This document shows positions 55,901 to 63,303 of a stretch of DNA of 64,000 nt, in pieces. Position 1 is the first letter of the stretch, and each line of letters begins with the position of its first letter. The stretch comes from Labilibacter marinus (GTDB lineage Bacteria > Bacteroidota > Bacteroidia > Bacteroidales > Marinilabiliaceae): positions 1 through 64,000 of the forward strand of contig NZ_LXYE02000039.1 in assembly GCF_001659685.2 (NCBI RefSeq), in the 5' to 3' direction. The position numbers were made by a program, and so were the translations under genes. The notes under the pieces were generated by a model. It had not been told where the DNA came from, did not search any database, and saw nothing but the letters and a program-made list of their open reading frames with translations.

Positions 55901-56468
55901 AGGTCCGGTCTTTATTTGTACGTATTTATAATGACTATCTGAATAAAAAAGCGAATAGAATTAGGTGACTTTATTAAAAAAACAAAATATAATAAGCATT
56001 GAATTGCTCAGCCATACAGAATGTTACGCCTGTTTTGTTTATGATGAAATCATTAAAATATAATATCATTATAAAATTAAAACATACTATTATACTAAAA
56101 TGAAATAAGTATTTGATGATTATATGCTATAATCAATAGGCAGACAAAGGCATAAGGGAATATATTGATTACGAAACATACCCTCCTTAAAAATATTAGA
56201 AAAACTCTCTTTGTTAAATATGATTTGCTATTTTTGAAACGTAAAATATTAATAGCAATAATTGCGTCACTGACGCTTCTTCTTAGAAAAACGACCAATT
56301 TTATCAAGAGAGAGAAGCTGGAAAGTGAACGCACCTGATATGGGTGTGTTCCTTTCGCTTATATGGTTCTCTCAGGTGCTTGGTCGTACCTTCTAAGACT
56401 ATATATAGCAAAGGTTCATGCCCACCTTCATTTATTTAGAGGTCATGAACTGTTAAAAACTAAAGTTT
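55901..56468. other. Intergenic region with a hairpin
   Basis: AT-rich. GAACGCACC pairs with GGGTGTGTTC across TGATAT near 56328-56352, followed by CTTTCGCTTA; this could be a weak terminator or an RNA structure. I reject the weak open frame on the minus strand here. Confidence 0.45.
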
Positions 56469-56858
56469 ATGACCAAGTATCCAAGAGTTTACATCCCTGT
56501 TTGTTTGGACTTTAATCATCTCTCGAATGAAGGTATTCGTGAAATGGCGGATGATTACCTTAGCAAAGGAATGCCTTATGAAGAAATAGAAAAAAAATAT
56601 AACGTTTCTGTTGACAAACCACTTAGGTTTGATGAGTACTTCCCTCCTTTTCAACATGATGAATGTGTTTGTCCCGAATGCGAAGTGGTATCATGGATAG
56701 ATCATAACTTTCTTGGAGAAATTCGCCCATATTGTCCTATCTGTAGGGAAGTACTTTATCTGGAAATTAATGATTTAAGTAGATTTAGGTTTAACGCTTA
56801 TAAGAGTTTATATGAGGAAATGGGTATTAATAAAATCCCATATCATGCTTCCTTATAA
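56469..56858 (+). CDS. Hypothetical protein with a zinc-ribbon-like Cys4 motif
   Basis: 129 residues. CVCPECEVVSW and YCPICREVLYL give two CPxC knuckles separated by about 20 residues, a zinc ribbon. The N-terminus has SNEGIREMADDYLSKGMPYEEIEKKYNVS, a HTH-like helix pair. DNA or RNA binding is likely, but the family is unknown. Lies between the degenerate gene and the secreted protein gene, 31 bp upstream of the latter. Confidence 0.65.
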   Translation: MTKYPRVYIPVCLDFNHLSNEGIREMADDYLSKGMPYEEIEKKYNVSVDKPLRFDEYFPPFQHDECVCPECEVVSWIDHNFLGEIRPYCPICREVLYLEINDLSRFRFNAYKSLYEEMGINKIPYHASL

Positions 56859-56889
56859 TACTACAATTAATCACATTTAATTTTAATAT

Positions 56890-57324
56890 ATGAAAAAATC
56901 AATTTTATTTCTGTCATTTCTTGCGGTTGTGTCAATCGTCCATGCTGCAAAATTTAAGGTTTATACAGAAGAAGTATTTGGTAAAAATCGTTATCTCTTT
57001 ATCCATGCAGAGGATCGAAGTGGTGATCTTTGGACCGATATGTCCAACTTCACTTACAAACTCACCAAAGAAAGCGAAGAGAAACAAATGGAGACTACTG
57101 TTTTGTTATTCTTTACTCAGGAAAAACACATGCCTCCCAAAGGGAAAATTAAAACAGAAAAACATATGGAGAAAGTAATAATGTTTTGCCTCCAGTATGA
57201 AGACATGAATGCTTTTTTAATTGGGTATGCAGAGACTAAAAATAAGGCAACAAAAAAGGTAGTTAAATATCCAATAAGAACACTAAAGGAAGAAGCCTTA
57301 AAAGAGGCTCTAGAAAATAATTGA
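56890..57324 (+). CDS. Small secreted hypothetical protein
   Basis: 144 residues with a signal peptide (MKKSILFLSFLAVVSIVHA) and a mixed alpha/beta mature part (KFKVYTEEVFGKNRYLFIHA). Basic overall. No family recognised. It is followed by a good terminator. Together with the zinc-ribbon gene it may form a small transcript. Confidence 0.65.
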   Translation: MKKSILFLSFLAVVSIVHAAKFKVYTEEVFGKNRYLFIHAEDRSGDLWTDMSNFTYKLTKESEEKQMETTVLLFFTQEKHMPPKGKIKTEKHMEKVIMFCLQYEDMNAFLIGYAETKNKATKKVVKYPIRTLKEEALKEALENN

Positions 57325-57370
57325 GATTCGTATTTTGTGCAATGCCTGTGCACAATCTACTTTTGGGTTT

Positions 57371-57395
57371 AGGGAGGCAACGGCCTCCCTTTTTA
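57371..57395 (+). terminator. Hairpin terminator
   Basis: AGGGAGGC/GCCTCCCT, perfect 8-bp GC-rich stem around AACG, then TTTTT. Closes the secreted-protein gene. Confidence 0.9.
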
Positions 57396-57407
57396 ATTTG
57401 TATGTTT

Positions 57408-57659
57408 ATGAAAAAATATTCGGTCAAGTTAGAGATTCTGGAAAACGGAGATGGTTTAATAAAGTTTCCTGATGAAATTGTGAATCAGTTTCGGATAAAA
57501 GAAGGTCACAAGGTAGAGCTTATTTCCACAGCTGAAGGTATTCTGATTAAACCTTTAAAGAGTGCACCTAAGCTGGATATTGTACTTGATAGAATCAATG
57601 ATGATAATTTGCATGATGAGATTGATTATGGAGAATCTCAAGGAAATGGGGAGTGGTAA
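57408..57659 (+). CDS. MazE/AbrB-type antitoxin-like protein, no toxin seen
   Basis: 83 residues from the ATG at 57408; the frame opens earlier but that lies across the terminator. The swapped-hairpin AbrB fold is visible in YSVKLEILENGDGLIKFPDEI and FRIKEGHKVELISTAEGILI. The acidic tail (DNLHDEIDYGESQGNGEW) has the MazE-like toxin-binding character. No mazF follows; the next gene is the integrase on the other strand. The orphan state may be real or due to loss of a partner. Confidence 0.75.
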   Translation: MKKYSVKLEILENGDGLIKFPDEIVNQFRIKEGHKVELISTAEGILIKPLKSAPKLDIVLDRINDDNLHDEIDYGESQGNGEW

Positions 57660-57715
57660 TTCTTTCTTCCCTTATGCCCTTTAATTCTTAGGCATAAGTG
57701 AAGAATGAAACATAC

Positions 57716-58990
57716 TCATTCAACAGTATCCCAAGTTTCACGCATTACCTTACTTTTAAATGCATCTGTAATTTTTAAGTACTTTTTTAAATGTTGTGGC
57801 TTTTTAGGAGCCCCCATTTCCTGAATAGCTTGAAGGTTGGCTCCAAGCATCAAGCTATTTGTAATAAAAGTTTTTCTGGCTATATGAAAAGTTATGGCTT
57901 CGTACAAAGGTTTAATTTCTTGAGTTATCTTTCTACCACTGATTTTAACCTTGACGACTTTTCTTTTAAATATATCCCTACCAGTATAATTATCTGCAAT
58001 TTCTTTGCAGCATTCCTTAATGTAATCATTTGCTTTTTGGTTGCTAATTTGCTTTAAAGGATAGACTTCATCAATGTATTTATTAAGTATATTTTTAGCA
58101 TGCTTATTTAAAGGTACCTTTACTCCTTCATGAGTTTTTTCCGTTGTTTTACTTACCATCCCATTTTCTATATGTTCAGGCAATAAAGTGTGTGCATCAG
58201 AATGTCTAAAACCAGTAAAGGCAGCAAAACAGAACAAATCTCGGGCTTGACTTAATCTTTCAAGTTTAAAGTTCCAATTATTTAAAATCATAAGTTCTTC
58301 AAGAGAAAGAAAGACTACATCAGTTTCTTTTTCTTTTATGGACAAAAGCTCTTCTTTAGGAAATTTATTAATATCATATAGACCTCTTTTGGCAGACCAT
58401 TCCATATACCTTTTTAATACATTGGCAATTTTTACAAAATAGTCGTTGTCAATTTTTTCTTTCAAAAAACAATATCTCATAAGTTTGTCTGCAAACGTTA
58501 CATCAATGGTACTAAATGACATGTTAAACTTTGTGGCTTTCTCAAACTTTGCTAAGAAATTGCGTACAGTTCTATCTCCTCTATAAGTGTTATATGCTTT
58601 TGTAGTTTTGCGAAATTCAAGATATTCATCAAACAAGTCAAAGAAATTAATATCCAATTTGCCTTCATCCTTTTCAAAATCAAGGTTAAGGATGTTTCTA
58701 ATTTCTGCTTCTGTTACCTTTCTTTTTTCAATGAGAGCTTTGTTATCAAGATCTCTAATGGCAGCTTTTAGATTCTGTAAAAGTTCATTTGTTTTTGCAA
58801 ATTCATCATAACTGTAGTGATTTACCTCCGGTAATTTAAGCCTATGATTTTTTTTATCCCATTGACTTGGTTTACACTTACAAATAGACTTCCTAACCTT
58901 TTGGTAATTAAAAGCTATCTGAGCAATAATTGGTTGTTTTCCTTCCTTGTTAGGTTTAACCGATTTTAAATAAAACTTAACTTCTAACAT
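57716..58990 (-). CDS. Tyrosine recombinase (element integrase)
   Basis: 424 residues from the ATG at 58990; a TTG at 59029 is possible but adds no conserved sequence. An N-terminal arm-binding domain (LKSVKPNKEGKQPIIAQIAF), a SAM-like core-binding domain and a catalytic domain follow in order. Catalytic residues: R262 (TGFRHSDAHTL), K in SKTTEKT, H369-R372 (FHIARKTF) and Y404 (HLKKYLKI). The usual LGH before the tyrosine reads MGA here, so the second His appears to be Ala. It catalyses insertion at tRNA-Leu and lies 166 bp from attR, reading into the element. Confidence 0.92.
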   Translation of the reverse strand: MLEVKFYLKSVKPNKEGKQPIIAQIAFNYQKVRKSICKCKPSQWDKKNHRLKLPEVNHYSYDEFAKTNELLQNLKAAIRDLDNKALIEKRKVTEAEIRNILNLDFEKDEGKLDINFFDLFDEYLEFRKTTKAYNTYRGDRTVRNFLAKFEKATKFNMSFSTIDVTFADKLMRYCFLKEKIDNDYFVKIANVLKRYMEWSAKRGLYDINKFPKEELLSIKEKETDVVFLSLEELMILNNWNFKLERLSQARDLFCFAAFTGFRHSDAHTLLPEHIENGMVSKTTEKTHEGVKVPLNKHAKNILNKYIDEVYPLKQISNQKANDYIKECCKEIADNYTGRDIFKRKVVKVKISGRKITQEIKPLYEAITFHIARKTFITNSLMLGANLQAIQEMGAPKKPQHLKKYLKITDAFKSKVMRETWDTVE

Positions 58991-59010
58991 GACTAATAAT
59001 TTAAAATTTT

Positions 59011-59029
59011 GGGGGCAAAATGGGGGCAA
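59011..59029 (+). repeat. Possible recombinase arm sites, right
   Basis: GGGGGCAAA at 59011 and GGGGGCAA at 59022, in the same orientation as at 38431, and close to the integrase start. May be integrase or excisionase binding sites. Confidence 0.4.
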
Positions 59030-59155
59030 CCATCTTGTAATACTTAGTCAAATCTAGAAAGTGAAAAAGAAGAAAAACCACTTAATGGCCTGTTGTAGAG
59101 CATTATGTGTTAAATGATGTAAGGTACTGTCAAATACTGTAAACCACAAATAACT

Positions 59156-59169
59156 CCGGCTCTGGGTAC
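59156..59169 (+). repeat. attR core
   Basis: CCGGCTCTGGGTAC, identical to the tRNA-Leu 3' end at 38360-38373. Bases before it differ from the tRNA (ACT versus GATC), marking the junction. Confidence 0.85.
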
Positions 59170-59173
59170 AGAT

Positions 59174-59213
59174 AAACCTCTTGATTAGTTATTAATCAAG
59201 AGGTTTTGTTTTT
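59174..59213 (+). terminator. Original chromosomal terminator of tRNA-Leu, displaced
   Basis: AAACCTCTTGATT and AATCAAGAGGTTT form a 13-bp stem around seven bases, then TTGTTTTTT. It lies just outside attR, so before integration it directly followed the tRNA. Confidence 0.85.
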
Positions 59214-59367
59214 TAGTGATAGTTGATTGATAGCGAAACTTTTGTTTTACTTGACTTAGTTCTGTAACTTATTAAAAATTAACACTATTTCATATTCTTC
59301 AACAGTGTGTGGCATAAAATTGGCTTTAGATCATTCCAGATTTGGTATTAATTTAAAACTACAGTGT

Positions 59368-59508
59368 ATGTCAGAGAAAATGAAAGATTTTGTGAAAGCG
59401 TTTGCCATTGAATTACCGCAGGAGATAGATAGTAACCCATTTGAAGGCTTAACAGCAGATGAAGTGATGAGGATCAACACGAAGTTAAAAGAAGAGGAAA
59501 TATATTAG
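59368..59508 (+). CDS. Very small acidic hypothetical protein
   Basis: 46 residues from the ATG at 59368 (the frame is open 21 codons further upstream). Sequence features are KDFVKAFAIELPQEID then LTADEVMRINTKLKEEE, a helical acidic protein. A bidirectional terminator follows at 59531. No family recognised. Confidence 0.5.
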   Translation: MSEKMKDFVKAFAIELPQEIDSNPFEGLTADEVMRINTKLKEEEIY

Positions 59509-59530
59509 ATTTTTTGAGTTGTTGGAGGAT

Positions 59531-59558
59531 AAAAAAAGCGGCATTGCCGCTTTTTTTA
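59531..59558. terminator. Bidirectional hairpin terminator
   Basis: AAAAGCGGC and GCCGCTTTT around ATT with A/T runs on both sides, between the small gene and convergent hflX. Confidence 0.9.
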
Positions 59559-59562
59559 TGTC

Positions 59563-60795
59563 TTATTCTTCTCCTGAAACTTCTAAATCATCCAAACTGA
59601 TGTTCGGGTATAAAAAGTCGTTATATGGAAAACGAGCAGTATGTATTGTTCTTACTTCGTTATATATTAATTCCTTAAAGTCATTTAAGTTATCCTTGTT
59701 TTTGGCAGAGATAAATACCGTATCTAAGTCACGTGCCATCCACGTATTCTTCAAATCCTCTAACGAGTAATTTTCCTGATTCATTGGAGTCAGATCATCA
59801 TCATCCTTTGGTGTATAGGTAAAGGCATCAATTTTATTGAATACCATAATCATCTTTTTCTCAGTTTTATCTAGCTCTTGCAAGGTTTTATTAACGATGT
59901 CTATTTGCTGTTCAAAACCACTATGCGATATATCGACTACATGTACCAGTATATCAGCTTCTCTAACCTCGTCTAGTGTGGATTTAAATGAATCTACCAG
60001 GTGATGAGGTAGCTTACGAATAAATCCTACTGTATCAGCTACTAAAAAAGGAAGATTGCCCACAACGACTTTACGTACCGTAGTGTCAAGTGTAGCAAAT
60101 AGCTTATTTTCAGCTAGCACAGATGATTTACTTAAGGTGTTCATGAGGGTTGATTTACCCACATTGGTATATCCAACCAAAGCCACACGAACCATCTTGC
60201 CACGATTCTTTCTTTGCGTTGACTTTTGTTTGTCTATCTTAACTAAATCCTGCTTTAACTTGGTAATCTTATCTCGTATTATCCTACGATCCGTTTCAAT
60301 CTCTTTTTCTCCAGGTCCACGCATTCCAATACCTCCACGTTGCTTCTGAAGGTGAGTCCACATTCGCGTTAAGCGTGGCAATAGGTACTGATATTGAGCT
60401 AATTCAACCTGTGTTTTAGCCGCTGCAGTTTTAGCATTCTTGGCAAAAATATCTAATATCAGGTTTGTTCTGTCTAAGATGCGAACCTTCAGCAAACCTT
60501 CTAGATTACGAAGTTGCGAAGGACTTAATTCGTCATCAAAAATAACAGAATCAACCTCATATACTTTAACTCCTTCTAAAACTTCGTCCAACTTCCCTCT
60601 TCCAACAAAAGTCTTATTATCGGGCATTGGCAAGCTTTGTGTATATCTTTTTACAGGAATTGCACCGGCAGTTTCTGCTAAAAAAGCCAGTTCATCTAAG
60701 TACTCTTCAAGTAATTGATGTGTGATTCCTGGTGTTCTTAGACCAACTAAAATTGTTTTTTCTAATTCTTTATGTGTAGATATCTGTTCTCCCAT
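59563..60795 (-). CDS. hflX: GTPase HflX
   Basis: 410-residue ribosome-associated GTPase that splits stalled ribosomes. The N-terminal HflX domain includes GRGKLDEVLEGV and FDDELSPSQLRNLE, then GGIGMRGPGEKEIETDRR. G motifs are ALVGYTNVGKSTL (G1), VADTVGF (G3) and MVFNKIDAF (G4). Normal length. Located immediately right of the element insertion site in the core genome. Confidence 0.96.
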   Translation of the reverse strand: MGEQISTHKELEKTILVGLRTPGITHQLLEEYLDELAFLAETAGAIPVKRYTQSLPMPDNKTFVGRGKLDEVLEGVKVYEVDSVIFDDELSPSQLRNLEGLLKVRILDRTNLILDIFAKNAKTAAAKTQVELAQYQYLLPRLTRMWTHLQKQRGGIGMRGPGEKEIETDRRIIRDKITKLKQDLVKIDKQKSTQRKNRGKMVRVALVGYTNVGKSTLMNTLSKSSVLAENKLFATLDTTVRKVVVGNLPFLVADTVGFIRKLPHHLVDSFKSTLDEVREADILVHVVDISHSGFEQQIDIVNKTLQELDKTEKKMIMVFNKIDAFTYTPKDDDDLTPMNQENYSLEDLKNTWMARDLDTVFISAKNKDNLNDFKELIYNEVRTIHTARFPYNDFLYPNISLDDLEVSGEE

Positions 60796-60865
60796 TCACG
60801 TATATAAATAAAATCGTGTAAAGATAAGCTTTTTTAATCAGAAGCTAGTAGCGTAAAATATAGCG

Positions 60866-60898
60866 CAAAAAAAAGAGGCATCCTAAGATGCCTCTTTA
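60866..60898 (-). terminator. Hairpin terminator after tonB
   Basis: AAAGAGGCATC/GATGCCTCTTT 11-bp stem with loop CTAA, T run on minus. Confidence 0.9.
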
Positions 60899-60918
60899 TA
60901 TACTGGTAACAATAAATG

Positions 60919-61599
60919 TTATTGTAATACAAAGTTAATAGGTACCGTATAAGATACTTTAACTGCTTTACCACGTTGCTTTCCAGGCTTCCATTTAGGC
61001 ATAGACTGAACAACTCGGATGGCTTCTTTGTCAAGGTTTGGATCTACTCCACGAGCCACTTTAACCTGATTTACAGCACCATCTGTTCCAACAACAAACT
61101 GTACGTAAACACGACCTTGAATACCATTCTCTTGAGCAATAACCGGATACTTTACTGATTGCGCAATGTACTTTCTTAATTCTAAGTCTCCTCCAGGGAA
61201 TTGAGGCATTTCCTCTACAATAAAGAATACAGGTGCATCATCAGTTTCTTCCTCTTCTAAAGAAAGATCAAATTCTACCTCAGTATCTTCATCAATTTCT
61301 GTGTCTTCAATGTCAAGTTCTTCATCAAGTTCAACATCATCATCCACGATGTTTAATACATCAGTTACTTTTGGTGGTGGTGGCGGCGGCGGCGGTTTAA
61401 CTTCTTCCTGTCTTGTGATAGGAACAATTTCTTCCTCTACAGCGTCATCATCTAACATATCAAATTGACTGGCATCTACATCAGATGTAGACCACTCAAA
61501 AGCAATTAAGATGATTGCCAAAACCACTACCAAACCGATCTGCATAAAAACCGGTTTTTTGGTTTCTAGATCTGCTTTAGGTGACTTTTTTACTTCCAT
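60919..61599 (-). CDS. Energy transducer TonB
   Basis: 226 residues. One membrane helix near the N-terminus (about 19-37, PVFMQIGLVVVLAIILIAF), a periplasmic proline stretch (EVKPPPPPPPPKV), acidic repeats (DEELDIEDTEIDEDTEVEFD), then the TonB C-terminal domain (EEMPQFPGGDLEL, IAQSVKYPVIAQENGIQGRV, GKAVKVSYTVPINFVLQ). It passes proton-motive energy from ExbBD to outer-membrane TonB-dependent transporters; no ExbB/D genes lie beside it. Confidence 0.93.
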   Translation of the reverse strand: MEVKKSPKADLETKKPVFMQIGLVVVLAIILIAFEWSTSDVDASQFDMLDDDAVEEEIVPITRQEEVKPPPPPPPPKVTDVLNIVDDDVELDEELDIEDTEIDEDTEVEFDLSLEEEETDDAPVFFIVEEMPQFPGGDLELRKYIAQSVKYPVIAQENGIQGRVYVQFVVGTDGAVNQVKVARGVDPNLDKEAIRVVQSMPKWKPGKQRGKAVKVSYTVPINFVLQ

Positions 61600-61859
61600 A
61601 ATAAAATTAAATTTTGGTGCCTAAAGATAGCCATTTTTATATGGCATATCAACTATTTTCAATTCTAAGTAATACTTTCAAATTTTGAGTGCATAAAAAT
61701 AGGACTTTATTATAAATATCACATTTATTTGTTTCTTTTTTTAAGCATAAAAAACGATTTTATTTGTAAATGTGCTGGTTAATTAGTGGTTAGCTATTAA
61801 ATTGGAGTGCATGAAGTATGAAAATGTTATAATAAAGTATGAGGAATGCAAAAATATAC

Positions 61860-61867
61860 TATATTTG
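61860..61867 (+). promoter_or_regulatory. -7 promoter box of tRNA-Ala
   Basis: TATATTTG, 13 bp upstream of the tRNA 5' end. The following bases (CATCGC) repeat those at the tRNA-Gln promoter. No good -33 seen. Confidence 0.6.
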
Positions 61868-61880
61868 CATCGCTAAAAAT

Positions 61881-61954
61881 GGGGGATTAGCTCAGTTGGC
61901 TAGAGCGTTTGACTGGCAGTCAAGAGGTCATCGGTTCGATTCCGATATTCTCCA
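61881..61954 (+). tRNA. tRNA-Ala(GGC)
   Basis: 74-nt cloverleaf. The acceptor GGGGGAT pairs with ATTCTCC (wobbles included). The anticodon loop CTGGCAG gives GGC. The T arm has GGTTCGATTCC. CCA not encoded beyond the A discriminator. Confidence 0.93.
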
Positions 61955-61968
61955 CATTGAAGATTAAG

Positions 61969-62001
61969 GCGTTCGGGAGCTTCCATCCTGGGCGCTTTTT
62001 T
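61969..62001. terminator. Hairpin terminator after tRNA-Ala
   Basis: GCGTTCGGGA pairs with TCCTGGGCGC (three wobbles) around GCTTCCA, followed by TTTTTT. The SRAP gene ends just beyond on minus. Confidence 0.8.
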
Positions 62002-62002
62002 G

Positions 62003-62698
62003 TTACCGCAAACTTTCCACTTGATGAGCGACTAAATTAAATTGTACAGGATTATTTATTAGATGCTGAATTTCTGATTTAGTGCTGCTTTCGTTTAACC
62101 AAATACTCTCAAGTTCTTTATTTAAAATGAGTGGGGTTCTAGATTCTTTTTTTTTGGGGTTATTGTGAATTTCTTTCACCAGCCCTTCTGCTGTAGTTGT
62201 AACTATGCTAAGTGTATGATGAATATGTAGATTTACTGTTTGGCATTTATCCCAAATTCCAGCAAATACCATTGGAGATAAATCTTCATTCTCAATTAAG
62301 TAGGGATAAGCTTTGCCATTCATATGTTTATAATCGTAAAACCCATCAACCATAACAATGCATCTTTGGAGGTTTGCAGCTCTTTTAAAAGATGGTTTTT
62401 CAAAAATCGTTTCACCTCTGGCATTTAAGGTTTTATTACTAATATCTTTTGCTTTTTGGTCATCTTTTATCCAGTGGGGTATAAGTCCCCAATTCACTAG
62501 TTCAGGAACCAATGGTGATTGACTTTTAAAAACCAATAACGGAGGATGAGTAAATCCGGATGCTATGTTTTGTTCGCTCATACCTTTCGTCAACTCATCT
62601 AATTGAGATTCAATTTGCGCGATTTCTTCAGGATTATCCCCTCTACGTTTAGCGTATTTTAGTTTTTTTTGAGTTATATATTTAACGGTAAAACACAT
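62003..62698 (-). CDS. SRAP (YedK/HMCES) family DNA-protein crosslink enzyme
   Basis: 231 residues. The invariant Cys2 follows Met1 (MCFTVKY), which in YedK attaches to abasic DNA to form a protective thiazolidine. NWGLIPHWIKDD, LNARGETIF and VDGFYDYKH are family blocks (the catalytic E of GFYEW appears as D). The late His lies in EIHNNPKKKESRTP. Protects replication forks from abasic sites in single-stranded DNA. An N-terminal 35-residue helical insertion (RRGDNPEEIAQIESQLDEL) is common in Bacteroidota members. Confidence 0.9.
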   Translation of the reverse strand: MCFTVKYITQKKLKYAKRRGDNPEEIAQIESQLDELTKGMSEQNIASGFTHPPLLVFKSQSPLVPELVNWGLIPHWIKDDQKAKDISNKTLNARGETIFEKPSFKRAANLQRCIVMVDGFYDYKHMNGKAYPYLIENEDLSPMVFAGIWDKCQTVNLHIHHTLSIVTTTAEGLVKEIHNNPKKKESRTPLILNKELESIWLNESSTKSEIQHLINNPVQFNLVAHQVESLR

Positions 62699-62858
62699 AA
62701 TACTTCAGTTTTTGTTAAGGTAGTACGTTTCTTTTAAATTTTAAATGAGGAATGAAAATATCATATCTAAATTATGCAATTATCTTTTTAAATATCTTAC
62801 AAAGAACAAAAAAGGTTAAAATGACGTTTTCAAATAGACTTTTTTATAATTTTGTAGC

Positions 62859-63242
62859 ATGATTTATATTGTAGTACTTATTATTGTGGCGTTGGTTGTG
62901 GCTTGGTTTGTTTCGCGAAGTAAGGGCAATGAGGAGAGCGAAGAAACTAATGAAGTTGCTGACGATTGCTGTGGCGCTCATGAAGTGTGCGAATCGGATA
63001 GTTTATTGAGTGCAGATGAAAACTTCGATTATTATAATGATGAGGAATTAGACCAATATAAAGGTGTTGCTGCAAATGCGTACTCCGATGCAGCCATTGA
63101 AGAATTTAGGGATGTATTGTATACTTTAAAGGAACGAGAAGTAGCTGCTTGGATGAAGAGCATGCAGTTAAGGCAAATAGACTTACCTTTTATTGTGCGT
63201 GAAGAAGCATTGATGATTGTTGAAGAACGAAGAGCCAGTTAA
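62859..63242 (+). CDS. Small membrane-anchored hypothetical protein
   Basis: 127 residues with one N-terminal helix (IYIVVLIIVALVVAWFV), a short cysteine motif (DDCCGAHEVCES) and an acidic soluble domain (DNYYNDEELDQYKG-like region, then FRDVLYTLKEREVAAWMKS). TAATTTTG at 62847 fits the -7 consensus only 5 bp before the ATG, so a leaderless mRNA is possible. Probable conserved Bacteroidota protein of unknown role. Confidence 0.75.
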   Translation: MIYIVVLIIVALVVAWFVSRSKGNEESEETNEVADDCCGAHEVCESDSLLSADENFDYYNDEELDQYKGVAANAYSDAAIEEFRDVLYTLKEREVAAWMKSMQLRQIDLPFIVREEALMIVEERRAS

Positions 63243-63303
63243 GTAATCCCGTATTTATTATTTTACTTACATTTGAGCAGTATTAATTTTAAAACCTACT
63301 CAA

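Larger units (their letters stand above)
38360..59169. mobile_element. Integrated element in tRNA-Leu, carrying defence cargo
   Basis: About 20.8 kb bounded by the 14-bp direct repeat CCGGCTCTGGGTAC (38360 and 59156), the left copy being the tRNA 3' end. A tyrosine recombinase gene lies beside the right end. Inside are an excisionase-like HTH gene, a Rep_3 initiator with iterons, a MobC-like gene and a two-operon defence cluster. No relaxase, type IV secretion or phage structural gene is present, so it is at most mobilisable in trans. No other integrase is visible. Evidence for the boundary is strong; the life style (integrative and replicating) is inferred. Confidence 0.88.

Noticed and set aside
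56095-56334. A 79-residue minus-strand frame
   Set aside because: Hydrophobic and low in charged residues in an AT-rich stretch, no plausible start context, and no resemblance to any family.
38360-59169. Prophage
   Set aside because: No capsid, terminase, portal, tail or lysis gene is visible; the content is Rep, MobC-like, integrase and cargo.
60834-61158. Short frames overlapping tonB on both strands
   Set aside because: They are antisense or out of frame to the well-supported TonB C-terminal domain and its terminator.
61380-61400. GGT/GGC-rich microsatellite
   Set aside because: It simply encodes the polyproline stretch of TonB, a common feature of the family.
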